The notes: generated by a model from the sequence alone, not told the origin. Numbered from the stretch's first letter, positions 34,228 to 42,887 are shown. The stretch: DNA of 64,000 bases from Paraburkholderia haematera (GCF_905220975.1 NZ_CAJNBK010000002.1:310001-374000), one strand, 5' to 3'. Translations and numbers: made by a program.

Positions 34228-35421
34228 ATGAAAACCGACATGTTTTCGTCGCTAAAAGTGATCCACGGCGCGGCCCGCAGCACCGCTCTGTCGGTGGCCG
34301 CCTCCATGGTCATCGCAGCGGCGTTCGCCACGCCTGTCGGCGCTTTTGCGGCCACGCCCGCAGATACGCCCGCCCCGACTGCAAAAACCACCAAACACGC
34401 GAAAGCGAAGAAGCCCGCAGCAGCCACCGCCGACAAAGTGTCGAGCAAGAAGGCCGCCAAAGGCGCAGCGGTGAAGACCGTTGCCGCCGCGGGTGACGAC
34501 GCGCCGCGCACGAGCGTCAAGCGCAAGCGCGTGACGTACACGTCGAACGGTCGCCACCACACGGCGGTGCGCCGCGTCGCGTACGAACCGCGTCAGCCAA
34601 CCGTCGGCCAGGCTTTCGGTCTGCACGACACGCCCGACGCGTTGATGCTGCGTTCGAGCGTGGCCTACGTGATCGACCAGAACACGGGCGAATCGCTGTT
34701 CGACAAGAATTCGCGCGCCGTGGTGCCCATCGCGTCGATTACCAAGCTGATGACCGCAATGGTGGTGCTCGACTCGAAAGAGGCGATGACCGACCAGATC
34801 GAAGTCACCGACGAAGACCGCGACTACGAGAAGAACACCGGCTCGCGTCTGTCGGTGGGCTCGGTGCTCTCGCGTGAAGACATGCTGCATATCGCGCTGA
34901 TGGCCTCGGAAAACCGCGCGGCCGCAGCGCTGTCGCGTTATTTCCCGGGTGGCCGTCCGGCGTTCCTCGCAGCAATGAATGCGAAGGCCAAGCAACTGGG
35001 CATGACCGACACGCACTTTGAAAACCCCACGGGTTTGACGAGCCAGAACGTGTCGAGCGCGCGTGACCTCGTGAAGATGGTCAACGCGGCGTATCAGTAT
35101 CCGGTGATCCGCAAGTTCTCGACCGATCACAGCTATGAGGTGTACACCGGCAAGCGTTCGCTCGCCTACAACAGCACGAACGCATTGGTGCGTAACCCGA
35201 CGTGGGACATCGGTCTGCAAAAGACCGGTTTCATCAACGAAGCGGGCGAGTGCCTCGTGATGCAGGCGACCATTCACGGCCGTCCCATGGTCATGGTGCT
35301 GCTCGACTCGTCGGGTAAGTATTCGCGCTTTGCGGACGCAACGCGTCTGCGCACGTGGCTCGACAACGGTGGCGATCAGCCGCGCATCACCAGCGCGGAT
35401 GCGGGCGGTCCGGGCACCTGA
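34228..35421 (+). CDS. pbpG: D-alanyl-D-alanine endopeptidase (PBP7-like, S11)
   Basis: 397 residues from the ATG at 34228. A signal peptide (hydrophobic 18-42, cleavage near AFAAT) leads to a long Ala/Lys-rich linker (about 45-100) and then the S11 transpeptidase-like domain. The penicillin-binding motifs are all present: SITK (Ser170, Lys173), SEN in MASENRAA and KTG in LQKTGFINEAG. It is a periplasmic peptidoglycan-trimming enzyme. The basic linker is longer than in E. coli PbpG and may bind the wall or membrane. Monocistronic with its own promoter and terminator. Confidence 0.92.
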   Translation: MKTDMFSSLKVIHGAARSTALSVAASMVIAAAFATPVGAFAATPADTPAPTAKTTKHAKAKKPAAATADKVSSKKAAKGAAVKTVAAAGDDAPRTSVKRKRVTYTSNGRHHTAVRRVAYEPRQPTVGQAFGLHDTPDALMLRSSVAYVIDQNTGESLFDKNSRAVVPIASITKLMTAMVVLDSKEAMTDQIEVTDEDRDYEKNTGSRLSVGSVLSREDMLHIALMASENRAAAALSRYFPGGRPAFLAAMNAKAKQLGMTDTHFENPTGLTSQNVSSARDLVKMVNAAYQYPVIRKFSTDHSYEVYTGKRSLAYNSTNALVRNPTWDIGLQKTGFINEAGECLVMQATIHGRPMVMVLLDSSGKYSRFADATRLRTWLDNGGDQPRITSADAGGPGT

Positions 35422-35465
35422 AATTGCCCTGACATGCTCGAGCGGCCGGTTTTCGGGCCGGCCAG

Positions 35466-35497
35466 AAAAAAGCCTCGCATTTTTGCGAGGCTTTTTT
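35466..35497. terminator. Terminator between pbpG and the IclR gene
   Basis: A6-run, stem GCCTCGCA (35472-35479) with TGCGAGGC (35484-35491), TTTT loop, and six T (35492-35497). A and T tracts on both sides make it bidirectional for the convergent genes. Confidence 0.9.
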
Positions 35498-35526
35498 ATT
35501 GAAGCGGAGGAGGGGCCGCAGCCGGT

Positions 35527-36333
35527 TCAGGCGTGCTGGGGATGCGAATGCTCCTGCGGTGTCTGCGGGCGATAACCAAGCGATTCGGAAATCAGCAGCG
35601 CCGTTTGGCTCAGTTGTCCCAGCCACGAGTCCTGCAAGCGATCCGCCGGGGCGGACAGCGACAGGCCCGCAACCAGCTTGCCGGTGTCGTCGTAAATCCC
35701 CGCGGCGATGCAGCGCACACCCAGTTCCAGTTCTTCGTTATCGCGCGCGCACGCCTGTTGGCGCACATGTGACAGCTCGCGTTCGAGTTTGGTCAGATCG
35801 GTGATGCTGTTCTGCGTATGACCGGACAGGCCGGTGCGCGTAGCGTAGGCCCGCACGCGGGTCGATTCGTCTGCGGCGAGGAAGAGCTTGCCCACCGAGG
35901 TCAGATGCAGCGGCGCGCGCCCGCCGATCGCCCGCACCACCTGCATGCCGGAGCGCTCGGAGTAGGCCCGCTCTATATAGACGATCTCGTCGCCCTGACG
36001 GACCGACAGGTTCACTGTCTGCCCGGTTTGACGGTGCAGTTCGCGCATCGGCGTGAGCGCCGCGTCGCGTACCGACAGCCGTGCTTTCACCAGATTGCCC
36101 AGTTCGAGCAGGCGCATACCGAGACGGTACGTGCCGGGATCCGACCGGTCGACCAGCCGGCACATCACCATGTCGTTCAGGATGCGGTGCGCGGTGGACG
36201 GATGCAGCTCCGTTCGGATGGCGAGTTCTTTCAGGCTGACCGGGTCGCTATGCGCAGCGAGTGCATCGAGCAGGCGCATCATGCGTTCGATCACCTGGAT
36301 CGACGTTTTGGGATCCGGGTTCGTATCGCTCAT
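35527..36333 (-). CDS. IclR-family transcriptional regulator
   Basis: 268 residues from the ATG at 36333 (MSDTNPDPKTSIQV); the longer frame would need a TTG start. The N-terminal winged helix (IERMMRLLDALAAHSDPVSLKELAIRTELHPSTAHRIL in separate turns, about 13-60) is followed by the ligand-binding domain with the typical LSVRQGDEIVYIER and ELELGVRCIAAGIYDDTGKLVAGLS signatures. It is divergent from lutA with a palindrome of IclR-operator type between them, so it probably controls lutAB in response to a small acid such as lactate. That link is inferred from position. Confidence 0.92.
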   Translation of the reverse strand: MSDTNPDPKTSIQVIERMMRLLDALAAHSDPVSLKELAIRTELHPSTAHRILNDMVMCRLVDRSDPGTYRLGMRLLELGNLVKARLSVRDAALTPMRELHRQTGQTVNLSVRQGDEIVYIERAYSERSGMQVVRAIGGRAPLHLTSVGKLFLAADESTRVRAYATRTGLSGHTQNSITDLTKLERELSHVRQQACARDNEELELGVRCIAAGIYDDTGKLVAGLSLSAPADRLQDSWLGQLSQTALLISESLGYRPQTPQEHSHPQHA

Positions 36334-36404
36334 GGGAGGAATCGGTTGACGCGTCAAACAGCGGAAATTGATTGTATCCCGTATGGTGAAAAGAAGGGAA
36401 GCGG

Positions 36405-36422
36405 TTGGAAGCGCAATTCCAA
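36405..36422. promoter_or_regulatory. Palindromic operator in the iclR-lutA divergent region
   Basis: TTGGAA-N6-TTCCAA at 36405-36422 is a perfect 6+6 palindrome, resembling the TGGAA...TTCCA core of known IclR-family operators. It is centred about 43 bp upstream of the lutA -35 box (activator-like position) and about 40 bp from a TACAAT box (36376-36371) facing the regulator gene. Confidence 0.6.
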
Positions 36423-36456
36423 ATTAACGTGGCATTCGTCCTATGCCTTCCGGCCG

Positions 36457-36485
36457 TTGGTATTGTGCGGCAAACAGCGGATAAT
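36457..36485 (+). promoter_or_regulatory. Putative lutA promoter
   Basis: TTGGTA (36457-36462), 17-bp spacer, GATAAT (36480-36485); start near 36492, giving a short leader with the strong GAAGGAGGGG ribosome site at 36501-36510. Confidence 0.55.
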
Positions 36486-36513
36486 CAGGGACGTTTTCCC
36501 GAAGGAGGGGCTC

Positions 36514-37236
36514 ATGCGAGTCGGATTGTTCGTCACCTGCCTGATCGATCTGATGCGTCCGGAGATCGGTTTTTCGGTTATCAAGCTGATCGAAGGCGCC
36601 GGTTTCGAGGTGGTGGTGCCGCCTGCGCAAACCTGTTGCGGGCAACCCGCGTACAACTCGGGCGAGCGGCGCATCGCGCGCGACCTGGCCGAGAAAACCT
36701 TGCGCGAGTTCGAACAGTTCGACTATGTCGTGGTGCCGTCCGGTTCCTGCGGCGGCATGATCCGCGCGCATTACGGCGACCTGTTTGCGGACGATCCGGA
36801 GCTGATGAACCGCTTTGGCCGATTGCGCGCCAAAGTGTTCGAGTTGACCGACTTCCTCGTCAATGTGGCCAAGGTGCAATTGCAGCCGGGCGAGTTCGCG
36901 GGCCAGGTGACCTATCACGATTCCTGTTCGGGGCTGCGCGAACTGGGCGTCAAGGCGCAGCCGCGCGAACTGCTTTCGCAGGTGGGTGTGGCGGTGACCG
37001 AAATGAAGGATTGCGAGCACTGCTGCGGCTTTGGCGGCACCTTCGCGGTCAAGTACGGCGACATCTCGACGGCGATCGTCGACGAGAAATGCGCGAATAT
37101 CAGCGCGAGCGGCGCCGGCACGGTGGTGCTCGGCGACCTCGGCTGCATGCTCAATATCGAAGGCCGTTTGCGGCGCACCGGCGATACCACTACCCGCGTG
37201 CTGCACATCGCGCAGGTGCTGGCCGGCGACGCGTAA
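36514..37236 (+). CDS. lutA: LutA/LldE-type lactate utilization (Fe-S)-binding protein
   Basis: Start at MRVGLFVTCLIDLMRPE (36514) after a strong ribosome site; 240 residues. Two CCG-type cysteine-rich domains are visible (PAQTCCGQPAYNSGE and CEHCCGFGGTFAVK, plus GSCGGM and HDSCSGLRELG), the signature of heterodisulfide reductase-like subunits. With LutB it forms an electron-transfer complex oxidising L-lactate in other bacteria. lutB follows after 144 bp. The upstream open frame belongs to the leader and is not part of the protein. Confidence 0.9.
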   Translation: MRVGLFVTCLIDLMRPEIGFSVIKLIEGAGFEVVVPPAQTCCGQPAYNSGERRIARDLAEKTLREFEQFDYVVVPSGSCGGMIRAHYGDLFADDPELMNRFGRLRAKVFELTDFLVNVAKVQLQPGEFAGQVTYHDSCSGLRELGVKAQPRELLSQVGVAVTEMKDCEHCCGFGGTFAVKYGDISTAIVDEKCANISASGAGTVVLGDLGCMLNIEGRLRRTGDTTTRVLHIAQVLAGDA

Positions 37237-37380
37237 ATTGTCGCGGCGCCCAGGCCGGCGCGCTTGATCCGGCACACGCCATTTCGCGCACTTCGTTCGC
37301 ATTTCGTTCGTGCCCTTTAGTCGCGCATCGCACTCGCACGTTTCACTCGCCCATCTCTCTCGAATACGCTCAAGGCCGCC

Positions 37381-38796
37381 ATGCAAGTCCAATCCATGCA
37401 TTTCAAGGCCCGTGCGGGCCAGAAACTCGCCGACCAGCGTCTCCAGCAGAACCTCACCAAGCTGTCGACCAAGTTCGTGTCGGCCCGCGCCGCGGCCATG
37501 ACTGCGATCGATTTCCCGGCCACCCGCGCGGCGCTCAAGGAGCGCCGCGATCGCGCGCTGGAAAATCTCGATGTCTGGCTCGAGACCTTCGAGCGCGAAG
37601 CGACCCGGCGCGGCGTGACAGTCCTGTTCGCCGAGACGACGCAGGAGGCCGCACGCCTCGTCGGTGATATCGCGCGCCGGCACGAGGTGAAGAAGGTGAT
37701 CAAGACCAAGTCGATGGTCACCGAGGAAATGCGCCTGAATGACGTGCTCGGGCAAATGGGCGTGCAATCGATCGAAACCGATCTGGGCGAATATATTCTG
37801 CAGATCAATGACAACGAACCGCCTAGCCACATCATCGCGCCGGTCGTCCACAAAGATAAGGACGAGATCGCCGACCTCTTCGCGAAAACGCACCACCGGC
37901 CGCGTCAGACCGAGATCACGGACATGACTCGCGAAGCGCGCGAGGTACTGCGCCCGCACTTTATGACCGCGGACATGGGCGTGACGGGCGGCAACTTCGT
38001 GATAGCGGAGACAGGTTCGGTTGCGCTGGTCACGAACGAGGGCAACGAAGGCATGTGCACGGTGATGCCGCGCGTGCATGTGGCGGTGACCGGCATCGAG
38101 AAAGTGCTGCCTACGCTGGAGGATCTGGCGACGGCGATGCGTCTGTTGCCGCGCTCTGCGACCGGGCAGGCGGCGTCGAACTATTTTTCCGTGCTGACCG
38201 GACCGCGCGGCGTGGGCGATCAGGATGGTCCCGAGCATATGTATGTGGTGCTGGTCGACGGCGGCCGCACGGGGTTAATCGGCGGCGACTTCCAGGACAT
38301 GCTGCGCTGTATCCGTTGCGGCGCTTGTATGAACCATTGCCCGGTATATCAGAAGGTGGGCGGTCATGCCTACGGCTGGGTTTATCCGGGGCCCATGGGA
38401 TCGGTGCTGACGCCGAGCTACGTTGGGATCGACAAAGCGTTGGATCTGCCGCAGGCGGCGACTTTGTGCGGCGAGTGCAACAGCGTCTGTCCGGTGGGCA
38501 TTCCCTTGTCAGATCTGCTGCGCAAGCTGCGCGAGAAGCAGGTCGAGCGACGCCTGCGGCCGTGGCGCGAGCGGGTAGGGCTCGCGGTGTGGGGTTTCCT
38601 GGCGCTCCACCCGGATGCTTATGCGCTTTTCACCAAGCTGGCGGTTCGCGTGCTGGAACAGATGGGTGGGCGAAATCGTTCGATTACGAAGCTGCCGTTG
38701 GGCGGCGCCGGCTGGACCAATACGCGCGATATGCCGGCGCCGGTTGGCCGTACGTTCAGAGAGCTGTACGCCGCGCAACGCAGCCATATTGGCTGA
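37381..38796 (+). CDS. lutB: LutB/LldF-type iron-sulfur electron-transfer protein
   Basis: 471 residues. The LUD domain (about 60-290) precedes two 4Fe-4S motifs, CIRCGACMNHCP near residue 315 and CGECNSVCPVGIP near 362, and a C-terminal DUF3390 tail ending in TFRELYAAQ. It acts with LutA in a cytosolic or membrane-attached lactate oxidation complex. No ribosome site stands out before the ATG, and a later ATG (MHFK, 37396) is possible. In most lut operons lutC follows; here the next 222 bp hold no gene and the next gene is on the opposite strand. Confidence 0.92.
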   Translation: MQVQSMHFKARAGQKLADQRLQQNLTKLSTKFVSARAAAMTAIDFPATRAALKERRDRALENLDVWLETFEREATRRGVTVLFAETTQEAARLVGDIARRHEVKKVIKTKSMVTEEMRLNDVLGQMGVQSIETDLGEYILQINDNEPPSHIIAPVVHKDKDEIADLFAKTHHRPRQTEITDMTREAREVLRPHFMTADMGVTGGNFVIAETGSVALVTNEGNEGMCTVMPRVHVAVTGIEKVLPTLEDLATAMRLLPRSATGQAASNYFSVLTGPRGVGDQDGPEHMYVVLVDGGRTGLIGGDFQDMLRCIRCGACMNHCPVYQKVGGHAYGWVYPGPMGSVLTPSYVGIDKALDLPQAATLCGECNSVCPVGIPLSDLLRKLREKQVERRLRPWRERVGLAVWGFLALHPDAYALFTKLAVRVLEQMGGRNRSITKLPLGGAGWTNTRDMPAPVGRTFRELYAAQRSHIG

Positions 38797-39018
38797 GCGA
38801 GGGGCGCGGTCGTTGCAATTGCGAGGCGGATGGAATGTGTGGAGCGAGCGAGGCTGCCGGTCCGTCCGGCTTTGTGATTTCTAGCTGAAGCTTCCGAAAC
38901 CACTCGCCTGGTGCCAGTGGCCCAGGGAGATTCGCTCCCGGCGGCAGACGCACCGGATGTGCCCGATACGCGAGGCGTGACGCGATACCGCGCCTACGCC
39001 TGCCCCCTCCTTGCAGGA

Positions 39019-39576
39019 TCAATGATCCGTCATCCCTGGCTGGCGGCTGTAACTACCTCTCGCTTGCGCATTGCCCCCGTTGCCGCGTCCACCGCCATTG
39101 CCTGCTTGCTGTGGCGCAGGGGGCGGCGGGCTTCCAGCCCCGGGTCGTGGCGCATTGGAACCACTCGGTCCTCTCGGCCCGCCAACCGCGCCTTGAGGCG
39201 GCGGTCCCCCGTTCGGCTGACCATGCCAGCCGCCGTTATCTCCGCGGTTTCCATTGTTTCCATAGTTGCCGTTATTCGGCCGTCCCCGATCCGGATAACC
39301 CGGGTAGCCCGGGTAACCCCGATAACCCGGCCCCGGCCCGTAATAGCGGCCAGGCCCGTCGTAGTAACCCGGGTCCGGATAGTTGCTGTAGCCCATGTAG
39401 ACGTTGGTTTGCGGCACAACCGGTACGCCGGTGGCATAGCCGTCGTAACCGTCATAGCCGCTGTAACCGCCGCCATAGCCGTTGCTGCCCACCGGTGTGC
39501 CATCCGGATAGACTGCGCAGCCGCTGAGCAATGCGGCAGCGGCGGTCAGCACGGCAAGAGGAGCAATTCGTTTCAT
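39019..39576 (-). CDS. Gly/Tyr/Pro-rich lipoprotein
   Basis: 185 residues from the ATG at 39576 (a GTG one codon earlier is possible). The lipoprotein signal MKRIAPLAVLTAAAALLSGC has a lipobox (LSGC) with Cys near residue 20. The mature part is low complexity: GYGGGYSGYDGYDGY, then YPGY repeats encoded by near-identical CCCGGGTA units at about 39295-39330, then Gly/Asn/Pro-rich to the end. It should be anchored in the outer or inner membrane. I do not recognise a defined family; similar YXPXY-like surface proteins are common in Burkholderiales. Confidence 0.72.
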   Translation of the reverse strand: MKRIAPLAVLTAAAALLSGCAVYPDGTPVGSNGYGGGYSGYDGYDGYATGVPVVPQTNVYMGYSNYPDPGYYDGPGRYYGPGPGYRGYPGYPGYPDRGRPNNGNYGNNGNRGDNGGWHGQPNGGPPPQGAVGGPRGPSGSNAPRPGAGSPPPPAPQQAGNGGGRGNGGNAQARGSYSRQPGMTDH

Positions 39577-39845
39577 CACGAGGACCAGTGCGAATATTCA
39601 TGTCTATAAGACAGCTATTATCGCCAACCGTCGCGCCAGTTTTGTATGTGTTTGTAAGGATTTCTTTTTCGTGCCACGACGCATGTCAACCGTCGTGGAC
39701 GATCACGCGGCCAATGGACTGTTCCATCCAGAGCAACGCTGTATCTCGCGCCCGTGGGTTTTTCCCGATTGTGAATTTCTATAGCATTTCGACTGGGCAT
39801 AGTGCGTCACGAGCTCACGAGCCCCTAATCGGAAGAAAACACATC

Positions 39846-40085
39846 ATGAAAAAGACAATATCGGTGTACTGGCCCTTTGCCATCGTTGTGCCGCTCGCTG
39901 CGGCAGGCTATCTGCACGTTTGCGGCGACGCCGCTTTGCGTGCCTCCCAGGCCCCGCTCGCTGCTGATCAACTGACCGCGGAACTGGCGCGTGCCGTCTC
40001 GTACGGCATGGTCGACAATGCGTCGACATTGCCGGCCAAACCCGTGCGCGCCGCGACGGCAATGCCGCTGGCTCAGGCATCTTAA
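39846..40085 (+). CDS. Small exported or membrane protein, unknown
   Basis: 79 residues from the ATG at 39846 (MKKTISVYWPFAIVVPLAAAGYLHV). The Lys-Lys start and hydrophobic 8-25 form a signal peptide or anchor; the rest is Ala-rich and soluble (DALRASQAPLAADQLTAELARAV-like). A GGAAGAAAA stretch about 8 nt upstream could be the ribosome site. No family recognised. Likely real because of its plausible start and export signal, but short and isolated. Confidence 0.5.
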   Translation: MKKTISVYWPFAIVVPLAAAGYLHVCGDAALRASQAPLAADQLTAELARAVSYGMVDNASTLPAKPVRAATAMPLAQAS

Positions 40086-40331
40086 GCGCGGCGGGACGAG
40101 ATAGTGAGTCAGGATTCCATCGTGTCAGCCGCTGCCGGATCGGGAGCGGGTGACAGCGCGGCGGCGTCTATGGCGGAACATCGCCCTTGCTGAGTTGGCG
40201 CGGCGTCCGTGTGTGAATCCGGATGCCGACAGAAGCGCGCCGTGTCCGGCGTAATTTGGTGCAGCTTTGTATAATCGCGGCACTGTTTCCTAACCGTTGA
40301 TCCGCGGGCGTCTAGCGTCCGGAAGCCTCTG

Positions 40332-40829
40332 ATGAAAACCGTGTCCATCTGCTTTGTCTGCTTGGGGAACATCTGCCGTTCGCCAACCGCGGAAGGTGTG
40401 ATGCGCCGTCTGGTCGGCGAGGCGAAGCTCGCGGAGCGCATTCTGGTCGATTCCGCCGGCACGGGCGACTGGCACATCGGCCAGCCGCCAGACGATCGTG
40501 CGCAACGGGCGGCCGGACGGCGGGGGTATGAGCTTGCCGCCTTGCGTGGACGTCAGATCGCGGCAGGCGACTTCGAGCACTTCGACCTGCTGATCGCGAT
40601 GGACGACAAAAACGTCGCCGCATTGCGCCAGGTTTGTCCGGCGGAGCAGCGTGACAAAATCCGCCTGCTGATGGAGTTCGTCCCGGAGGCGGATGGTCGC
40701 TGGGGCGGCGCCCGCGAAGTCGTCGACCCCTATTTCGGCGGCACCGAAGGGTTCGAACAGGTGCTGGATCAATGCGAAGCGGCCTGCCGCGGGCTGATCG
40801 CGGCCTTGCGTCCCCAATTGGTTGCGTAA
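40332..40829 (+). CDS. Low-molecular-weight protein-tyrosine phosphatase
   Basis: 165 residues. The P-loop FVCLGNICRSP gives nucleophile Cys10 and Arg16 (C-X5-R), and VVDPYFGG near residue 135 holds the general-acid Asp: both diagnostic of LMW-PTPs. Cytosolic. A -10-like TATAAT at 40270-40275 may drive it. It sits directly before iscR, a gene neighbourhood repeated in Burkholderia, yet has no partner tyrosine kinase here. Substrates unknown; capsule-type Wzb function is not indicated by context. Confidence 0.93.
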   Translation: MKTVSICFVCLGNICRSPTAEGVMRRLVGEAKLAERILVDSAGTGDWHIGQPPDDRAQRAAGRRGYELAALRGRQIAAGDFEHFDLLIAMDDKNVAALRQVCPAEQRDKIRLLMEFVPEADGRWGGAREVVDPYFGGTEGFEQVLDQCEAACRGLIAALRPQLVA

Positions 40830-40890
40830 GTCAGGCGAACGTCGGCTGCCTTATCCAGCAATTAAGCAAATGACCCAAATCACAATAGGG

Positions 40891-40942
40891 ATACTTGACT
40901 AATTCACTCATGTATTTATACTTGACCAAACTTGTCGAGAAT
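40891..40942 (+). promoter_or_regulatory. iscR promoter with two IscR type 1 sites
   Basis: Two 25-bp elements beginning ATACTTGAC lie at 40891-40915 and 40918-40942. The first matches the type 1 consensus for [2Fe-2S]-IscR (ATASYYGACT...AGTCRRSTAT) at 23 of 25 positions, the second at about 21. The promoter TTGACT (40895-40900), 16-bp spacer, TATACT (40917-40922) is embedded in them: site 1 covers the -35, site 2 the -10 and start. This predicts feedback repression of the isc operon by holo-IscR. Confidence 0.78.
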
Positions 40943-40959
40943 TGCGGTTCCCACACTAT

Positions 40960-41490
40960 ATGAGACTCACCACGAAAGGCCGTTTCGCCGTCACGGCGAT
41001 GATTGACCTGGCACTGCGCCAGGAGCAGGGCCCGGTGACGCTTGCGGGTATCAGCCAGCGCCAACATATCTCCCTGTCTTATCTCGAGCAGCTGTTTGGC
41101 AAGCTGCGTCGTCACGAAATCGTCGAGTCCGTGCGCGGACCGGGCGGCGGCTACAATCTGGCCCGCCGCGCTGAAGACGTGACCGTCGCCGACATCATCA
41201 TCGCTGTCGACGAACCGCTCGACGCCACCCAGTGCGGCGGCAAGGGCTCGTGCGAGGGCACCAAACAGCACGACGGCCACTGCATGACGCACGAATTGTG
41301 GTCGACGCTGAACCAGAAAATGGTCGAGTACCTGGATTCGGTCTCCCTGAAAGATCTGGTCGACCAGCAGCGTTCGCGCGAAGGCGCGCCGGCAGTGTTG
41401 CGCGACCGGCGCAACGAGGCGCCGGCGGTCGAACCCGCCCGCGTCGTGCCGAAAGGGCCCAATTCAGTTTTCAACATGGCCGGTTCCTAG
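40960..41490 (+). CDS. iscR: Fe-S cluster regulator IscR (Rrf2 family)
   Basis: Start at MRLTTKGRFAV (40960); 176 residues. N-terminal Rrf2 winged helix with the recognition segment ISLSYLEQLFGKLR and wing VRGPGGGYNLAR. Cluster ligands are Cys92, Cys98 and Cys108 with His111, in the order C-X5-C-X9-C-X2-H; the last Cys and His are shifted by four residues relative to E. coli (Cys104/His107) by a short insertion. The tail (about 135-176) is longer and charged. It represses isc genes as [2Fe-2S] protein. iscS follows. Confidence 0.96.
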   Translation: MRLTTKGRFAVTAMIDLALRQEQGPVTLAGISQRQHISLSYLEQLFGKLRRHEIVESVRGPGGGYNLARRAEDVTVADIIIAVDEPLDATQCGGKGSCEGTKQHDGHCMTHELWSTLNQKMVEYLDSVSLKDLVDQQRSREGAPAVLRDRRNEAPAVEPARVVPKGPNSVFNMAGS

Positions 41491-41564
41491 GCGCGGCAAT
41501 CTGAACGCACCGCAGCCTGATCAGGAATCCAGAAGCCAGAGCAATGACGTCCCCGGAGCAATTG

Positions 41565-42788
41565 ATGAACAACGACACTCTCCACCTGCCCATTTACATG
41601 GACTACAGCGCGACGACGCCGATCGATCCGCGTGTGGTGGACAAGATGATTCCGTATCTGCGTGAGCAGTTCGGCAACCCCGCATCGCGCAGCCACAAGT
41701 ATGGCTGGGACGCGGAACGTGCGGTCGAGGAAGCGCGCGAGAACGTCGCTGCGCTGGTGAATGCCGATCCGCGCGAAATCATCTGGACCTCGGGCGCAAC
41801 GGAGTCGGACAACCTCGCGATCAAGGGTGCTGCGCACTTCTACAAGAGCAAGGGTAAGCACATCATCACGGTGAAGACCGAGCACAAGGCTGTGCTCGAC
41901 ACCTGCCGCGAACTCGAACGCGAAGGCTTTGACGTCACGTATCTGGATGTGAAGGACGACGGTCTCATCGACCTCGAGAAGTTCAAGGCCGCGCTGCGCC
42001 CGGATACGATTCTGGTTTCGGTCATGTCGGTGAACAACGAGATCGGCGTGATCCAGGACATCGAGGCGATCGGCGAGATCACCCGTGAAAAGGGCATCAT
42101 TTTCCACGTCGACGCGGCACAAGCCACCGGTAAGATCGAGATCGACCTGCAAAAACTGAAGGTCGACCTGATGTCGTTCTCGGCGCACAAGACGTACGGT
42201 CCGAAGGGCATTGGCGCGCTGTACGTGCGTCGCAAGCCGCGTATCCGCATCGAAGCGCAGATGCACGGCGGCGGTCACGAGCGCGGCATGCGCTCGGGCA
42301 CGCTGGCCACGCACCAGATCGTCGGTATGGGCGAAGCGTTCCGTATCGCGCGTGAAGAAATGGCGACGGAAAACGAACGCATCCGCATGCTGCGCGACCG
42401 TTTGCTGCGCGGTCTGCAGGACATGGAAGAAACGTATGTGAACGGCCACATGGAAAAACGTGTGCCGCACAATCTGAACATCAGCTTCAATTTCGTCGAA
42501 GGCGAGTCGCTGATCATGGCGGTGAAGGACGTGGCGGTGTCGTCGGGCTCGGCTTGTACGTCGGCTTCGCTGGAACCGTCGTACGTGCTGCGCGCACTGG
42601 GGCGTAACGACGAGTTGGCACATAGCTCGATCCGCTTCACGGTGGGCCGTTTCACGACGGAGCAGGATGTCGATTACGTGATTAACCTGCTGAAGACCAA
42701 AATTTCGAAGCTGCGCGATCTGTCGCCGCTGTGGGAAATGCACCAGGACGGGATCGATATTTCGACGATCAAGTGGGCTGCGCACTGA
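41565..42788 (+). CDS. iscS: Cysteine desulfurase IscS
   Basis: The ATG at 41565 ([14 protein letters not shown]) is chosen because of the CCGGAGC site 7 nt upstream; a start at 41544 would add seven residues. 407 residues. It is a PLP enzyme: Lys209 in SFSAHKTYG binds PLP, the HVDAAQATG segment holds the Asp that contacts the ring, and Cys331 in [14 protein letters not shown] is the persulfide-forming residue. It supplies sulfur to IscU and to tRNA thiolation. Confidence 0.97.
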   Translation: MNNDTLHLPIYMDYSATTPIDPRVVDKMIPYLREQFGNPASRSHKYGWDAERAVEEARENVAALVNADPREIIWTSGATESDNLAIKGAAHFYKSKGKHIITVKTEHKAVLDTCRELEREGFDVTYLDVKDDGLIDLEKFKAALRPDTILVSVMSVNNEIGVIQDIEAIGEITREKGIIFHVDAAQATGKIEIDLQKLKVDLMSFSAHKTYGPKGIGALYVRRKPRIRIEAQMHGGGHERGMRSGTLATHQIVGMGEAFRIAREEMATENERIRMLRDRLLRGLQDMEETYVNGHMEKRVPHNLNISFNFVEGESLIMAVKDVAVSSGSACTSASLEPSYVLRALGRNDELAHSSIRFTVGRFTTEQDVDYVINLLKTKISKLRDLSPLWEMHQDGIDISTIKWAAH

Positions 42789-42803
42789 CGCGCCAACGCT
42801 TAA

Positions 42804-42846
42804 GCGTCGCGCTTTGCGTCGCGTTTGCGTCGCGATTGCGTCGAAC
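42804..42846 (+). repeat. Short tandem repeat between iscS and iscU
   Basis: Units GCGTCGCGCTTT, GCGTCGCGTTT, GCGTCGCGATT and a partial GCGTCG follow each other at 42804-42843, about 3.5 copies of 11-12 bp. They fill nearly half of the 99-bp spacer. Copies are degenerate, suggesting old slippage; they may have become a structured mRNA segment. Confidence 0.6.
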
Positions 42847-42887
42847 AAGCAACGAATGCAGGTTGAAACGAAACAAGGAGTGTAATC

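Noticed and set aside
38797..39018. Remnant of lutC after lutB
   Set aside because: All frames in these 222 bp were read and show no LUD-domain motif, so there is no evidence of a decayed copy.
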